Shown: piece after piece, positions 1-6,490 of the stretch
How the letters are laid out: each line of letters starts with the position of its first letter
Position numbering within the stretch: position 1 is the stretch's first letter
Assembly (NCBI RefSeq): GCF_938030785.1
Contig: NZ_CALHIK010000076.1
Location: 1-6,580, forward strand
Source of the DNA: an uncultured Campylobacter sp.
GTDB taxonomy: Bacteria > Campylobacterota > Campylobacteria > Campylobacterales > Campylobacteraceae
Reading direction: 5' to 3'
Length of the DNA stretch: 6,580 nucleotides
Notes under the pieces: model-generated
The model's input: the letters and a program-made list of their open reading frames with translations, nothing else
The model's database searches: none
What the model was told of the DNA's origin: nothing
Program-made: the position numbers and the translations under genes

Positions 1-74
1 AATAAAATTTTGAAAATATCTATCGTTGTAATATCATGCTACCGCGCTCGATTATGAGGACCGGTGCAATTTAA
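1..74. other. Frame-disrupted sequence upstream of the cas10 fragment
   Basis: All three forward frames contain stops here. The frame that continues into the cas10 fragment has stops at 3-5 and 72-74. Another frame has stops at 11, 29 and 83, and the third has a stop at 55-57. Pieces vaguely like the Cas10 palm region appear in different frames: a hydrophobic strand (KISIVVIS) in one, and a DYED stretch followed by NLIKF in another. Removing one T from the TTTT run at 80-83 would join NLIKF to the NKSQ that opens the cas10 frame. This may be cas10 sequence carrying indels, or an unrelated junction. I see no convincing promoter or RNA gene. Confidence 0.4.
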
Positions 75-995
75 TCAAATTTTAACAAAAGCCAATGCGT
101 AATCGCTCATTTTTCGCAGGCGCTTGATGAGGCGACAAAGGCTGCGTTTGTTAATGCCAAAGAAAAAACAAAAGACGCTCTTGGCAAAGTTGACCTGAGG
201 ATAAAAGAGTTGATCTTAAGCGGCGACGATATGACGGCGGTTTGCGATGCGGACATAGCGTTAGAATTTACTAAAAATTTCATAGAGGAATTTGAGAAGG
301 AAACGGACAATAAAAAGCGCGATATAGAGAAAAAACTCACGATGTGCGCGGGGATTGCCTATTGTAACGAAAAATTCCCGTTTCATTATGCGGCAGGTCT
401 AGCTGAGGAGCTTTGCGGTGCCGCAAAAAAGCACAGCAAAGATCGCTACGTAAATGATGCCGAAAAAGACATAGCGCCAAGCTGCTTAATGTTTCATAAC
501 GTCCAAAGCTCGAATTTCCAAAGCTGGGATAAATTTATAAAAGATGAACTGACGATCGGGGGCGAAAAAGAAGGGCGCGCGATCGATGGCGAAGACGCTA
601 GCGAAATCAGATACGATTTCGGGCCTTATTATCTGGGCGATACGACCAAGTCGGAAAACGAGCCAAAGGTAGAAAATTTTATAAATTTAACCGAAATGTA
701 TCGCGGCGAAAACAGCCCCAAAGGCAAACTGCGAGAGTGGATAAAGGAACTTGGCGTAAACGATAGATTAGCCAAAGTTATGCTAGATAGAATAAATGAG
801 ATGTTAGAAAATAGGGGCGAATTTGATAAGGCCCTGAAGGCTCTTTACAGCGAGTTATCGTGCGGAAATTTGATTTTAGAAAAGGACGGGGCGCAAAAAA
901 CGCTGATTTACGACGTATTGCAATTTCTGTCCGTTACTTCGGGTACGGAAGATAAAAAAGCGGAGGGCAAAAATGACGATAAATTACGAGCTTAA
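75..995 (+). pseudogene. cas10: Cas10 (Cmr2/Csm1-type large subunit), C-terminal part, 5' side disrupted
   Basis: This is the C-terminal portion of the type III large subunit, which in intact form makes cyclic oligoadenylates when the complex binds target RNA. The frame opens just after a stop at 72-74. It reads a helix (SQALDEATKAAF, about 111-149), then a hydrophobic strand into SGDD at 219-230, the variant of the GGDD nucleotidyl-cyclase motif, followed by MTAVCDADIALEFTKNF. Next comes a palm segment with GIAYCNEKFPFHYAAGLAEE (352-411), typical of Cas10 palm 2, and then an alpha-helical domain with KGKLREWIKEL (722-754), as in Cas10 D4. The HD domain and palm 1 are not in frame here. There is no ATG before the SGDD motif. 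A TTG at 210 has a weak GAGGA site, but starting there would remove the strand and helix before the catalytic turn, so I read the gene as broken or mis-sequenced at its 5' side. The last 23 bases overlap the next gene. The family call is confident; the pseudogene status is less so. Confidence 0.83.
962..967 (+). promoter_or_regulatory. Ribosome binding site for the single-domain Cas7 gene
   Basis: GGAGGG lies inside the end of cas10, five bases before the ATG at 973. It supports that ATG even though the resulting gene overlaps cas10 by 23 bases, and suggests translation directly from the polycistronic message. Confidence 0.75.
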
Positions 996-1524
996 ATTTT
1001 TCGACTACTGGCACGTCAGCAGCGGTCTTAGCGGCGGAGCGGCGCTTGACAGCTACGCGGTAAAAGACTCCGCAGGCCTTCCATATGTGCCGGGCAAAAC
1101 CATAAAAGGACTTGTCCGCGAGGCGGCGGAGATGTTTTGGGATCGGGGCGATATAGATAAGTGCTTTGGTTCTCGAGGCAGTAAAGTAGGGCAAGAAAAT
1201 AACGACGATACGACGCAGGCACAGTGCTATTTTAGTAGTGCGATCATAGATGAAAAAATAGCTGCCGAAATAACGTCGAATGAATTAGAGAGTAATCTTT
1301 TTGAAATCATTTCGGCTACCAAGATCGATGAAAACGGAATAGCGGCAGATAAATCTCTAAGAGATATAGAGGTTGTTCTGCCTATAACTTTGATCGGAAG
1401 GATAGAAAATATAGATGATAAATTTGCCCAAAATTTAGTCCGTGCCCTTAAGTCGGTAAAGCGGATGGGGCTAAATCGCAACCGAGGTCTCGGTAGATGT
1501 GAATTTAAAGTTAAGGAGCTATGA
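973..1524 (+). CDS. Single-domain Cas7 RAMP protein (Csm3-like)
   Basis: This is a 183-residue RAMP protein of the Cas7 group, which forms the crRNA-coating backbone of type III complexes and cuts bound target RNA. After a short first strand (NYELKFFDYWHV) comes SGLSGGAALDSYAVKD (residues 17-32), then LPYVPGKTIKGLVREA, the RAMP signature that matches the (I/V)PGSSLKG segment of Csm3. Asp26 falls where Csm3 has its target-RNA-cleaving Asp, so the protein looks catalytically competent. The C-terminus has a glycine-rich loop, RMGLNRNRGLGRCEFKV (165-181). The length suits a compact, single RRM-like Cas7. It overlaps cas10 upstream and ends at TGA 1522-1524, overlapping the csx10 start. The order Cas7 then Csx10 matches the N-terminal half of the fused Cas7-Cas5-Cas11 protein of III-Dv systems. 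The Cas7 family call is strong; the exact subtype name is inferred. Confidence 0.85.
   Translation: MTINYELKFFDYWHVSSGLSGGAALDSYAVKDSAGLPYVPGKTIKGLVREAAEMFWDRGDIDKCFGSRGSKVGQENNDDTTQAQCYFSSAIIDEKIAAEITSNELESNLFEIISATKIDENGIAADKSLRDIEVVLPITLIGRIENIDDKFAQNLVRALKSVKRMGLNRNRGLGRCEFKVKEL
1513..1518 (+). promoter_or_regulatory. Ribosome binding site choosing the csx10 start
   Basis: AAGGAG ends two bases before the ATG at 1521 and five bases before the ATG at 1524. The usual spacing favours the second, so I place the start at 1524; the ATG at 1521 would add one Met only. Confidence 0.6.
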
Positions 1525-2930
1525 TGAGAGAGCTTAAATTTGAGATAACTTTCAAAAGTCCTATTATCTTGCAGGCGAGCTCCAATACGCAGGGCAAGAT
1601 GAGCTCGCTTGATTTTATCCCGGGAAGCGCATTTTTGGGTATGGCGGCTAGCAGATACGGCGAATTTAGCGATCCTTTTAAAATCTTTCATAGCGGTGCG
1701 GTAAAATTTTGCGACGCTTCGCCGATCAAAGATGGCAAAGAATTTTTTAAGATCCCGCTTTCGTATTTTCACGAGAAGCTTGATGGTAGCAAAATTTATA
1801 ACCATCATTTACTTTGCAAATATAACGCTAGTGATAGAGATAAATTTGAGGATTTTATCCAGCTAAAACAAATGAGAAACGGCTATATAAATGAAGGAAA
1901 CGAACAGCTTAGCATGGATCTGGATTTTTCCCAAAAGAGCGCATACGATAAAAGCAAAAGACGCTCTAAGGATAGCCAAATGTACGGCTATGAGGCGTTT
2001 AGAGCCGGAATGAAATGGCGATTTAGCGTTAAATTTGAGCCTAGCGTGAGCGAAGACGACATAAACCGCGCAAAAGAAATATTGGAGCATTCAACTAGAC
2101 TCGGTAAATCGAAGAGTGCGGAGTATGGAGCGGTAGAGATTAAATTTATCGGCGAAAATACGGATAAAATTCAAACCTTTACGCCGCCGGAGAAATATAC
2201 TTTCGTTTATGCTAAATCCCGCCTCGCGCTTATTGACGAAAACGGCAATCCGAGCTACGACGTAAAATACATTTTGCCAAATTTAGACGCAAATAATGTC
2301 GATTACGAAAAGACGCAGATTAGAATTTCAAATTTTACCCCTTATAACGGAGCTCGCGCCACAAGAGATTATGAGCGAGCCTGCATAAATAAAGGTAGCG
2401 TGATTGCGCTAAAAGAGCTAACGGGCGAGCAAGTAGCCGAGCTAAAAAACGGTGTCGGAGCGTATCTGAGCGAAGGCTTTGGCGAAGTGCTGATAAACCC
2501 GTGGTTTTTAAATGGTGGCGATGTGCAAGAGCGGCCGATAAAATTTCAAGAGAAAGAAGAGGAGAAGCAGGCGCACACAAGTTTGCCGATACAAAGCGAT
2601 CTGGCTAAATTTTTACAGCAAAAGGAAACTGCCAAGAAGCAAATTCTTGAAACAGCCGAAGAGGTAGCTAAATTTATAGGAGATCATAAAAATAAATTCA
2701 ACAAAATTTCAAACTCACAGTGGGGTGCGATAAGGGCGCTTTGCAAAACCAAAACGGATCAAAATATTTGCCAAGAAGTTGATGATTTTATATCAAAAGG
2801 CGTTATGTCCGAAAGATGGAACGATGAAAAAGAGCAGCTTTTGGAGGCTATTGCAAAAAGTAGAGATCCGCTTAAATTTACCTTGTTCTTATCTATGCAA
2901 ATGCCAAAAATCACAGGAGAAAAGCAATGA
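1524..2930 (+). CDS. csx10: Csx10-like Cas5 RAMP protein with C-terminal Cas11-like helical domain
   Basis: The protein is 468 residues from this start (469 from the ATG at 1521, the numbering used here). It resembles Csx10, the Cas5-type subunit of III-D complexes that would cap the crRNA 5' handle beside Cas10. The N-terminal RAMP half has KSPIILQASSN and LDFIPGSAFLGMAASRY (30-46), then DPFKIFHSGAVKFCDASP (51-68) and a glycine-rich loop TRLGKSKSAEYGAVEIKF (192-209). The second half ends in a loop GVGAYLSEGFGEVLINPWFL (311-330). Unlike the neighbouring Cas7 genes, there is no Asp in the catalytic position before the FIPGS segment, as expected of a non-cutting Cas5. After a charged linker (about 335-355), residues 356-465 are helical, with ISNSQWGAIRALC (396-408). 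This part looks like the small-subunit (Cas11) domain fused to Cas5 in III-Dv; that is an inference from layout and helicity. The stop overlaps the next ATG as ATGA. Confidence 0.78.
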   Translation: MRELKFEITFKSPIILQASSNTQGKMSSLDFIPGSAFLGMAASRYGEFSDPFKIFHSGAVKFCDASPIKDGKEFFKIPLSYFHEKLDGSKIYNHHLLCKYNASDRDKFEDFIQLKQMRNGYINEGNEQLSMDLDFSQKSAYDKSKRRSKDSQMYGYEAFRAGMKWRFSVKFEPSVSEDDINRAKEILEHSTRLGKSKSAEYGAVEIKFIGENTDKIQTFTPPEKYTFVYAKSRLALIDENGNPSYDVKYILPNLDANNVDYEKTQIRISNFTPYNGARATRDYERACINKGSVIALKELTGEQVAELKNGVGAYLSEGFGEVLINPWFLNGGDVQERPIKFQEKEEEKQAHTSLPIQSDLAKFLQQKETAKKQILETAEEVAKFIGDHKNKFNKISNSQWGAIRALCKTKTDQNICQEVDDFISKGVMSERWNDEKEQLLEAIAKSRDPLKFTLFLSMQMPKITGEKQ

Positions 2931-4294
2931 AAAGATTTTTAGTGCACGTCATCATAGAAGCCAAAACTCCGTTAAAAGTTGGCGACGGCAAAAATGATCT
3001 ATTTTTGGATGCACCGGTGCAAAGAGATTGGAACGGCTTGCCGATGATCTTAGGCACTTAGGTTGCAGGGATTTTGCGCAGGGCGTTTGAAGATAATGCC
3101 GACAAGGATGCCGCGAATAAAATTTTTGGAACCAAGCGCGAGGAAAAGGGTCGGGGCGGAAATGGAAAGGAAAGCAAAGACGAAAATAAACAAGAAGACG
3201 AAGATTTACTCGGCTCAAGACTAATTATCTCAAACGCTCTGTTGCTCGTCGATAAGAATAACAAGGTTTGCGAAGAGTTGCTTTTGCAAAAGAGCGAGTT
3301 TTTGCGCTATTTTGATATTTTGCCGATTAGAGATCACGTTGCCATAGGCGCAAACGGTACGGCAAAAGACGCGGGGAAATTTGACGAAGAAGTCGTATTT
3401 AAAGGTACAAGATTTAAATTTTCGCTTGAGTTTGACGGAAGCGAAGATAAATTTAAGAAAATTTTAAATCTGCTTTGCGATCCTACGCTAAGGCTTGGCG
3501 GCGGAAGCTCGAAAGGTTTCGGCTCACTTGGAATTTTAGAGATAAAATGGGGTGAGTTTGAGCCGGACAGATACTCTAGCAGTTTAAATTTTAGCTCCGA
3601 TGAGTTTGTAAAATTTATGCCCGATAGCGCAGCGGACAGTAATTTGAAAAGACATATCAGATACGAACTTAAAATTTTGCCCGATGATTTCTTTATGTTT
3701 GGAAGCGGATTCGGCGACAAGGACGCGGATCAAACATCCGTGCTTGAGAGTGCGATCGACTATAAAAAGGAGCGCCTTAGTAAGCGTAAAATTCTAATCC
3801 CGGCAAGCTCGGTAAAAGGCGCATTATCGCACCGAACGGCGTTTCATTTTAATAAAATTAATAAACAATTCGGCGAAAAAACCAAGGTCGGCAGCGAAAA
3901 CGAAGCCGTAAGGGAAATTTTTGGCTATGAAAAGAATAAAAATGATAAAGGCGCCAAAGGCAAAATTTTAATCAGCGATTGCTTTTGGGATTACGACGAA
4001 GCAAAAGATACGAAGGTTTTCGAACACGTTAGCATCGACCGCTTCACGGGCGGAGCAATCGATAGCGCTTTGTTTCAAGAAAAAGTGGTCGCAAAAAGAG
4101 ACGAATTTATAATAGAAATTTTGCTTAAAAATAATGTATCGAAAGATTCGCTAATGGCGTTTGAAATAACTTTAAACGATGTGGTTAAGGGACATTTGCC
4201 GCTTGGCGGAGCAACTACCAAAGGGTATGGATTTTTTAAAGGCGAAGTCGTGAAAAATGGTAAAAGACTGGAGCTAACAGATGAGAAAAAATAA
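2927..4294 (+). pseudogene. Tandem double-Cas7 RAMP protein (Csm3-like x2) interrupted by an in-frame TAG
   Basis: The frame is 455 codons plus a terminal TAA, with a TAG at codon 45. AGGAG at 2915-2919 supports the ATG at 2927. The first Cas7 unit has TPLKVGDGKNDLFLDAPVQ, then RDWNGLPMILGT, then the TAG, then VAGILRRAF. This is the RAMP (I/L)xGTSxxGxLR segment, in which the TAG stands where Ser is usual. Asp28 matches the Csm3 cleavage Asp. The unit continues with RDHVAI...GKFDEEVVF (about 135-158) and a loop LRLGGGSSKGFGSLGIL (188-204). The second Cas7 unit has AIDYK (Asp278), KILIPASSVKGALSHR (288-303), a VSIDRFTGGAID block (368-379) typical of Csm3, and a loop LPLGGATTKGYGFFKGEV (424-441). 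Such double proteins match Cas7-2x of III-Dv. The rest of the frame is clean, so the stop is recent or an error. A restart at TTG 3074 is possible but would lack the first catalytic Asp and signature. Confidence 0.85.
3059..3061 (+). other. In-frame amber codon in the double-Cas7 gene
   Basis: The codons read GGC ACT TAG GTT GCA. The reading frame is open for 44 codons before and 410 after. Homologous RAMP segments usually have Ser here, and TCG to TAG is a single base change. No gene that ends in this window uses TAG as its stop; all use TGA or TAA. Confidence 0.85.
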
Positions 4295-4739
4295 AGACGA
4301 AATTTTAAAATATGTAAATGAGAATTTAAGGGATTGCGAGGGCTACATTCAGCTAATGGGCAAAAAAATCGACGAGAAGTACCTGTTTTTAGCGGGCGAG
4401 CGAACTCCTAGTCTAGGCGAAGACGAGCTAATCTATGAAGCACATTTTTTTAATGTAAATTCTAAAAAAAGCGTTTCCATCCGCCAGATAAACGATGGTT
4501 GGTTTGTTGATGAGACGGAGTTAGGGGGCGTAAATTTAGATCCCGAGAAAAATCCTGACGTGCAGGAATTTTATTCTAAATTTAAACCCGATTTTTCTGC
4601 CAAATTTAAGGATATCAAAATAAAAATAGCTCAAATTTGGGAAGAGGAAAATGACGAATTTTGCAAAAATTTACCAGTATTAAAACTACAAAAAACAGTA
4701 TTTGCAGGCTTTGTAAAAGATGAAAAGGATAAAAAATGA
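4281..4739 (+). CDS. Small type III CRISPR-associated protein (TIGR04423-like)
   Basis: The protein has 152 residues, is acidic and soluble, and has no signal peptide or membrane segment. It resembles the small type III-associated family known as TIGR04423, whose function is not established to my knowledge; the match is from memory of family style and gene context. A predicted beta-rich core carries GYIQLMGKKIDEKYLFLAGE (21-40), YEAHFF (52-57) and SVSIRQINDGWFVDE (65-79). It is followed by an acidic helical C-terminus with EEENDEF (121-127), ending in a lysine-rich tail. It lacks the RAMP glycine loop and the PGSS signature, so it is not another Cas7. GGAG at 4270-4273, seven bases before the ATG, supports the start. 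It overlaps the double-Cas7 gene by 14 bases and the next gene by ATGA. Position among backbone genes suggests an accessory subunit or regulator, possibly in the niche Csx19 fills in other III-D loci, though I see no clear Csx19 similarity. Confidence 0.68.
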   Translation: MRKNKDEILKYVNENLRDCEGYIQLMGKKIDEKYLFLAGERTPSLGEDELIYEAHFFNVNSKKSVSIRQINDGWFVDETELGGVNLDPEKNPDVQEFYSKFKPDFSAKFKDIKIKIAQIWEEENDEFCKNLPVLKLQKTVFAGFVKDEKDKK

Positions 4740-6490
4740 TAACCGCTCCATATAATTTTGTGCCACTAAACGATAAAATTTTCTACCCGTCTTGGGCTAG
4801 CGAGGACGCTCTTAAAAATATCCACGACGTGCCGTTTGAAGACGGCGAGAGCGGAGTTATCGAGCTTGAGATAACGACCAAGAGTCCTATTTTTATAAAA
4901 GACAGCAAAAACCCTAGCGAATTTTGTCACTCTATAAATGAAAACGGCGGTAAAGAGTATTACATCCCGGCAACTAGCATAAAAGGCATGATAAGAAACG
5001 TGCTTGAGATAATGAGCTTTAGTAAAATTCGCATAGACGAAGGAAAACATAAAAAGTATCTTAGCGTTAGGGATATGACAGATAGAAAAAATTTAGTCGG
5101 GCAGGCTGACGGTTGCGGTTTTTTAGTTAAAAATGGTAGTAGTTATATAATAGAAGAATGTATAGATATTCGAACAATAAAATTACATAGCGACGCAAAT
5201 TATAAAGATATAAAAAAACTAGAAACCGCCAAGGAAAAATATATAAAATTCGGCTTATTAAAAGAGATAAATTTTACTCCTTATAATGAGAAATCAAAAA
5301 ATAGATCAGGGCAAGATATAACCATTAAACGAGCCAAATTCGATAAGCAAGGAAGAAGTGGTATTTTAGTTTTTACTGGAGATATGGGAAATAAAAAACA
5401 TGAATTTGTTTTTGCAAAAAATGGTAAAAAGATCCAGTTAGATAAGAGTGTTTTTGAGAATTTTAAAAAAGTTTATTTTGATGATGAAGGATCAATAGAT
5501 GGTCAATTCTGGGAAAAGCAGTTTAACAAAGGTATGCCGGTACCAGTTTTTTATAACAAGGATAAAATGGCTATCGGCTTAACGCAGCTTTTCAAGCTCG
5601 CTTACAAAAAAACTATTTTCGAAGCGGCAAAGCAGGCGAGCGATGATGCGAAATTTGACCTTGCCGAGACGATTTTTGGAACTGTTAGAGGCAATAGGGC
5701 TTTAAAGGGTCGTGTATATTTTTCACACTTTAAATCAACAATCGAGAGATTTGAGGGACAAAATACCGATAGAGGTATATTTGGCACACCAAATCCTAGC
5801 TATTATCCAAACTACTTAGAACAAAACGGCAGTAAATATATAACACTTATGGACGCAACCGCCAGGATAAGAGGCTATAAACGATATCCTTTGCATGAAG
5901 GCGTAGAAAAATTAAGTATTGGAAACGGCAATAAAGATATGATTGTCGAATTTAAACCACTTCCTGCGAATAGCGTTTTCAAGGGCAAAATTGTATTTCA
6001 TAATCTTAAGAAGGTCGAAATCGGAGCGCTGTTAAGTGCAATAACTTTTCACGGCAGAAGCGATCAATTTATGCACAATATCGGCTTTGCAAAGCCTTAC
6101 GGTTACGGCAAAATTGATATAAAGCTTACGCCAAAAGTGTTGGATTGTAATCAAGAAGAGTATCTAAAAGAATTTGAAAAGCAAATGAATGAATTTGTAC
6201 CAAATTGGCTTAATAAAGAACAACTAAAGGAGCTTTGCGCGATGGCAAGCGTGAAGTATAAGCCTACCAAAATTTTACAATATCAGCAACTAGACAATAA
6301 GGATTCTGAGTATTTCAAAGTAAAAAATAATCGGCAAGAGAATAACGAATTCTCAGGAGCTAAAAGTTACAATGAGCGCTTAAGTCCATACTCTGGTATG
6401 GTTGTGTATTCAAAGCCGCAAAAACCGCTACAAAGCTCTAATGGGCGACATCACGGCAATAATAGAAATAATAGAAGAGATAAAAAATGA
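4736..6490 (+). CDS. TIGR03986-like RAMP protein (Cas7 with large insertion)
   Basis: The protein has 584 residues. Its N-terminus, YNFVPLNDKIFYPSW then HDVPFEDGESGVIELEI (30-46), is the hallmark of the TIGR03986 type III RAMP family. The RAMP signature follows: KSPIFIKD, then EYYIPATSIKGMIRNVLEIM (74-93). Residues about 105-275 form an insertion, partly encoded by unusually AT-rich DNA. The Cas7 core resumes with DLAETIFGTVRGNRALKGRV (308-327) and FHGRSDQF, and ends with the loop GFAKPYGYGKIDIKL (450-464). A helical tail and a basic, Asn/Arg-rich end (GRHHGNNRNNRRDKK, 570-584) could contact RNA. No Asp aligns confidently with the Csm3 cleavage Asp, so it may be a structural, non-cutting end subunit, like Cas7-insertion in III-Dv. 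AAGGA at 4725-4729, six bases upstream, supports the ATG, which overlaps the previous stop. The family call is good; the role is inferred. Confidence 0.82.
   Translation: MITAPYNFVPLNDKIFYPSWASEDALKNIHDVPFEDGESGVIELEITTKSPIFIKDSKNPSEFCHSINENGGKEYYIPATSIKGMIRNVLEIMSFSKIRIDEGKHKKYLSVRDMTDRKNLVGQADGCGFLVKNGSSYIIEECIDIRTIKLHSDANYKDIKKLETAKEKYIKFGLLKEINFTPYNEKSKNRSGQDITIKRAKFDKQGRSGILVFTGDMGNKKHEFVFAKNGKKIQLDKSVFENFKKVYFDDEGSIDGQFWEKQFNKGMPVPVFYNKDKMAIGLTQLFKLAYKKTIFEAAKQASDDAKFDLAETIFGTVRGNRALKGRVYFSHFKSTIERFEGQNTDRGIFGTPNPSYYPNYLEQNGSKYITLMDATARIRGYKRYPLHEGVEKLSIGNGNKDMIVEFKPLPANSVFKGKIVFHNLKKVEIGALLSAITFHGRSDQFMHNIGFAKPYGYGKIDIKLTPKVLDCNQEEYLKEFEKQMNEFVPNWLNKEQLKELCAMASVKYKPTKILQYQQLDNKDSEYFKVKNNRQENNEFSGAKSYNERLSPYSGMVVYSKPQKPLQSSNGRHHGNNRNNRRDKK
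5161..5520. other. AT-rich segment inside the TIGR03986-like gene
   Basis: A hand count gives 99 G+C in 360 bases (27.5%). The line 4801-4860 in the same gene has 31 of 60 and 5581-5640 has 27 of 60. The dip covers residues about 142-261, the insertion between the RAMP signature and the Cas7 core. The reading frame stays open. This may be a fast-changing or separately acquired insertion domain. Confidence 0.7.

Noticed and set aside
10..34. Possible promoter: TTGAAA at 10-15 and TAATAT at 29-34
   Set aside because: The spacer is only 13 bases, too short for a normal -35/-10 pair, and the region is AT-rich enough to give such words by chance.
196..212. TTG start at 210 with GAGGA upstream as a separate short Cas10 palm protein
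   Set aside because: It would begin two residues before the SGDD turn and lose the strand and helix that support it, while Cas10-like sequence continues upstream in the same frame.
107..340. Reverse-strand open frame over the cas10 fragment
   Set aside because: It is antisense to a clear Cas10 coding frame, Ser/Phe-rich as expected of a shadow, and has no supporting context.
1227..1808. Reverse-strand 193-codon open frame across the Cas7/csx10 junction
   Set aside because: It is antisense to two recognisable RAMP genes and shows no family motif of its own.
3334..3720. Reverse-strand 128-codon open frame
   Set aside because: It is opposite the double-Cas7 frame; its Ser/Pro/Leu-rich composition mirrors the sense codons.
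3074..4294. A separate 406-residue gene starting at TTG 3074
   Set aside because: The RAMP signature runs continuously through the TAG at 3059 from the well-supported ATG at 2927, so this is better read as the 3' part of one interrupted gene.
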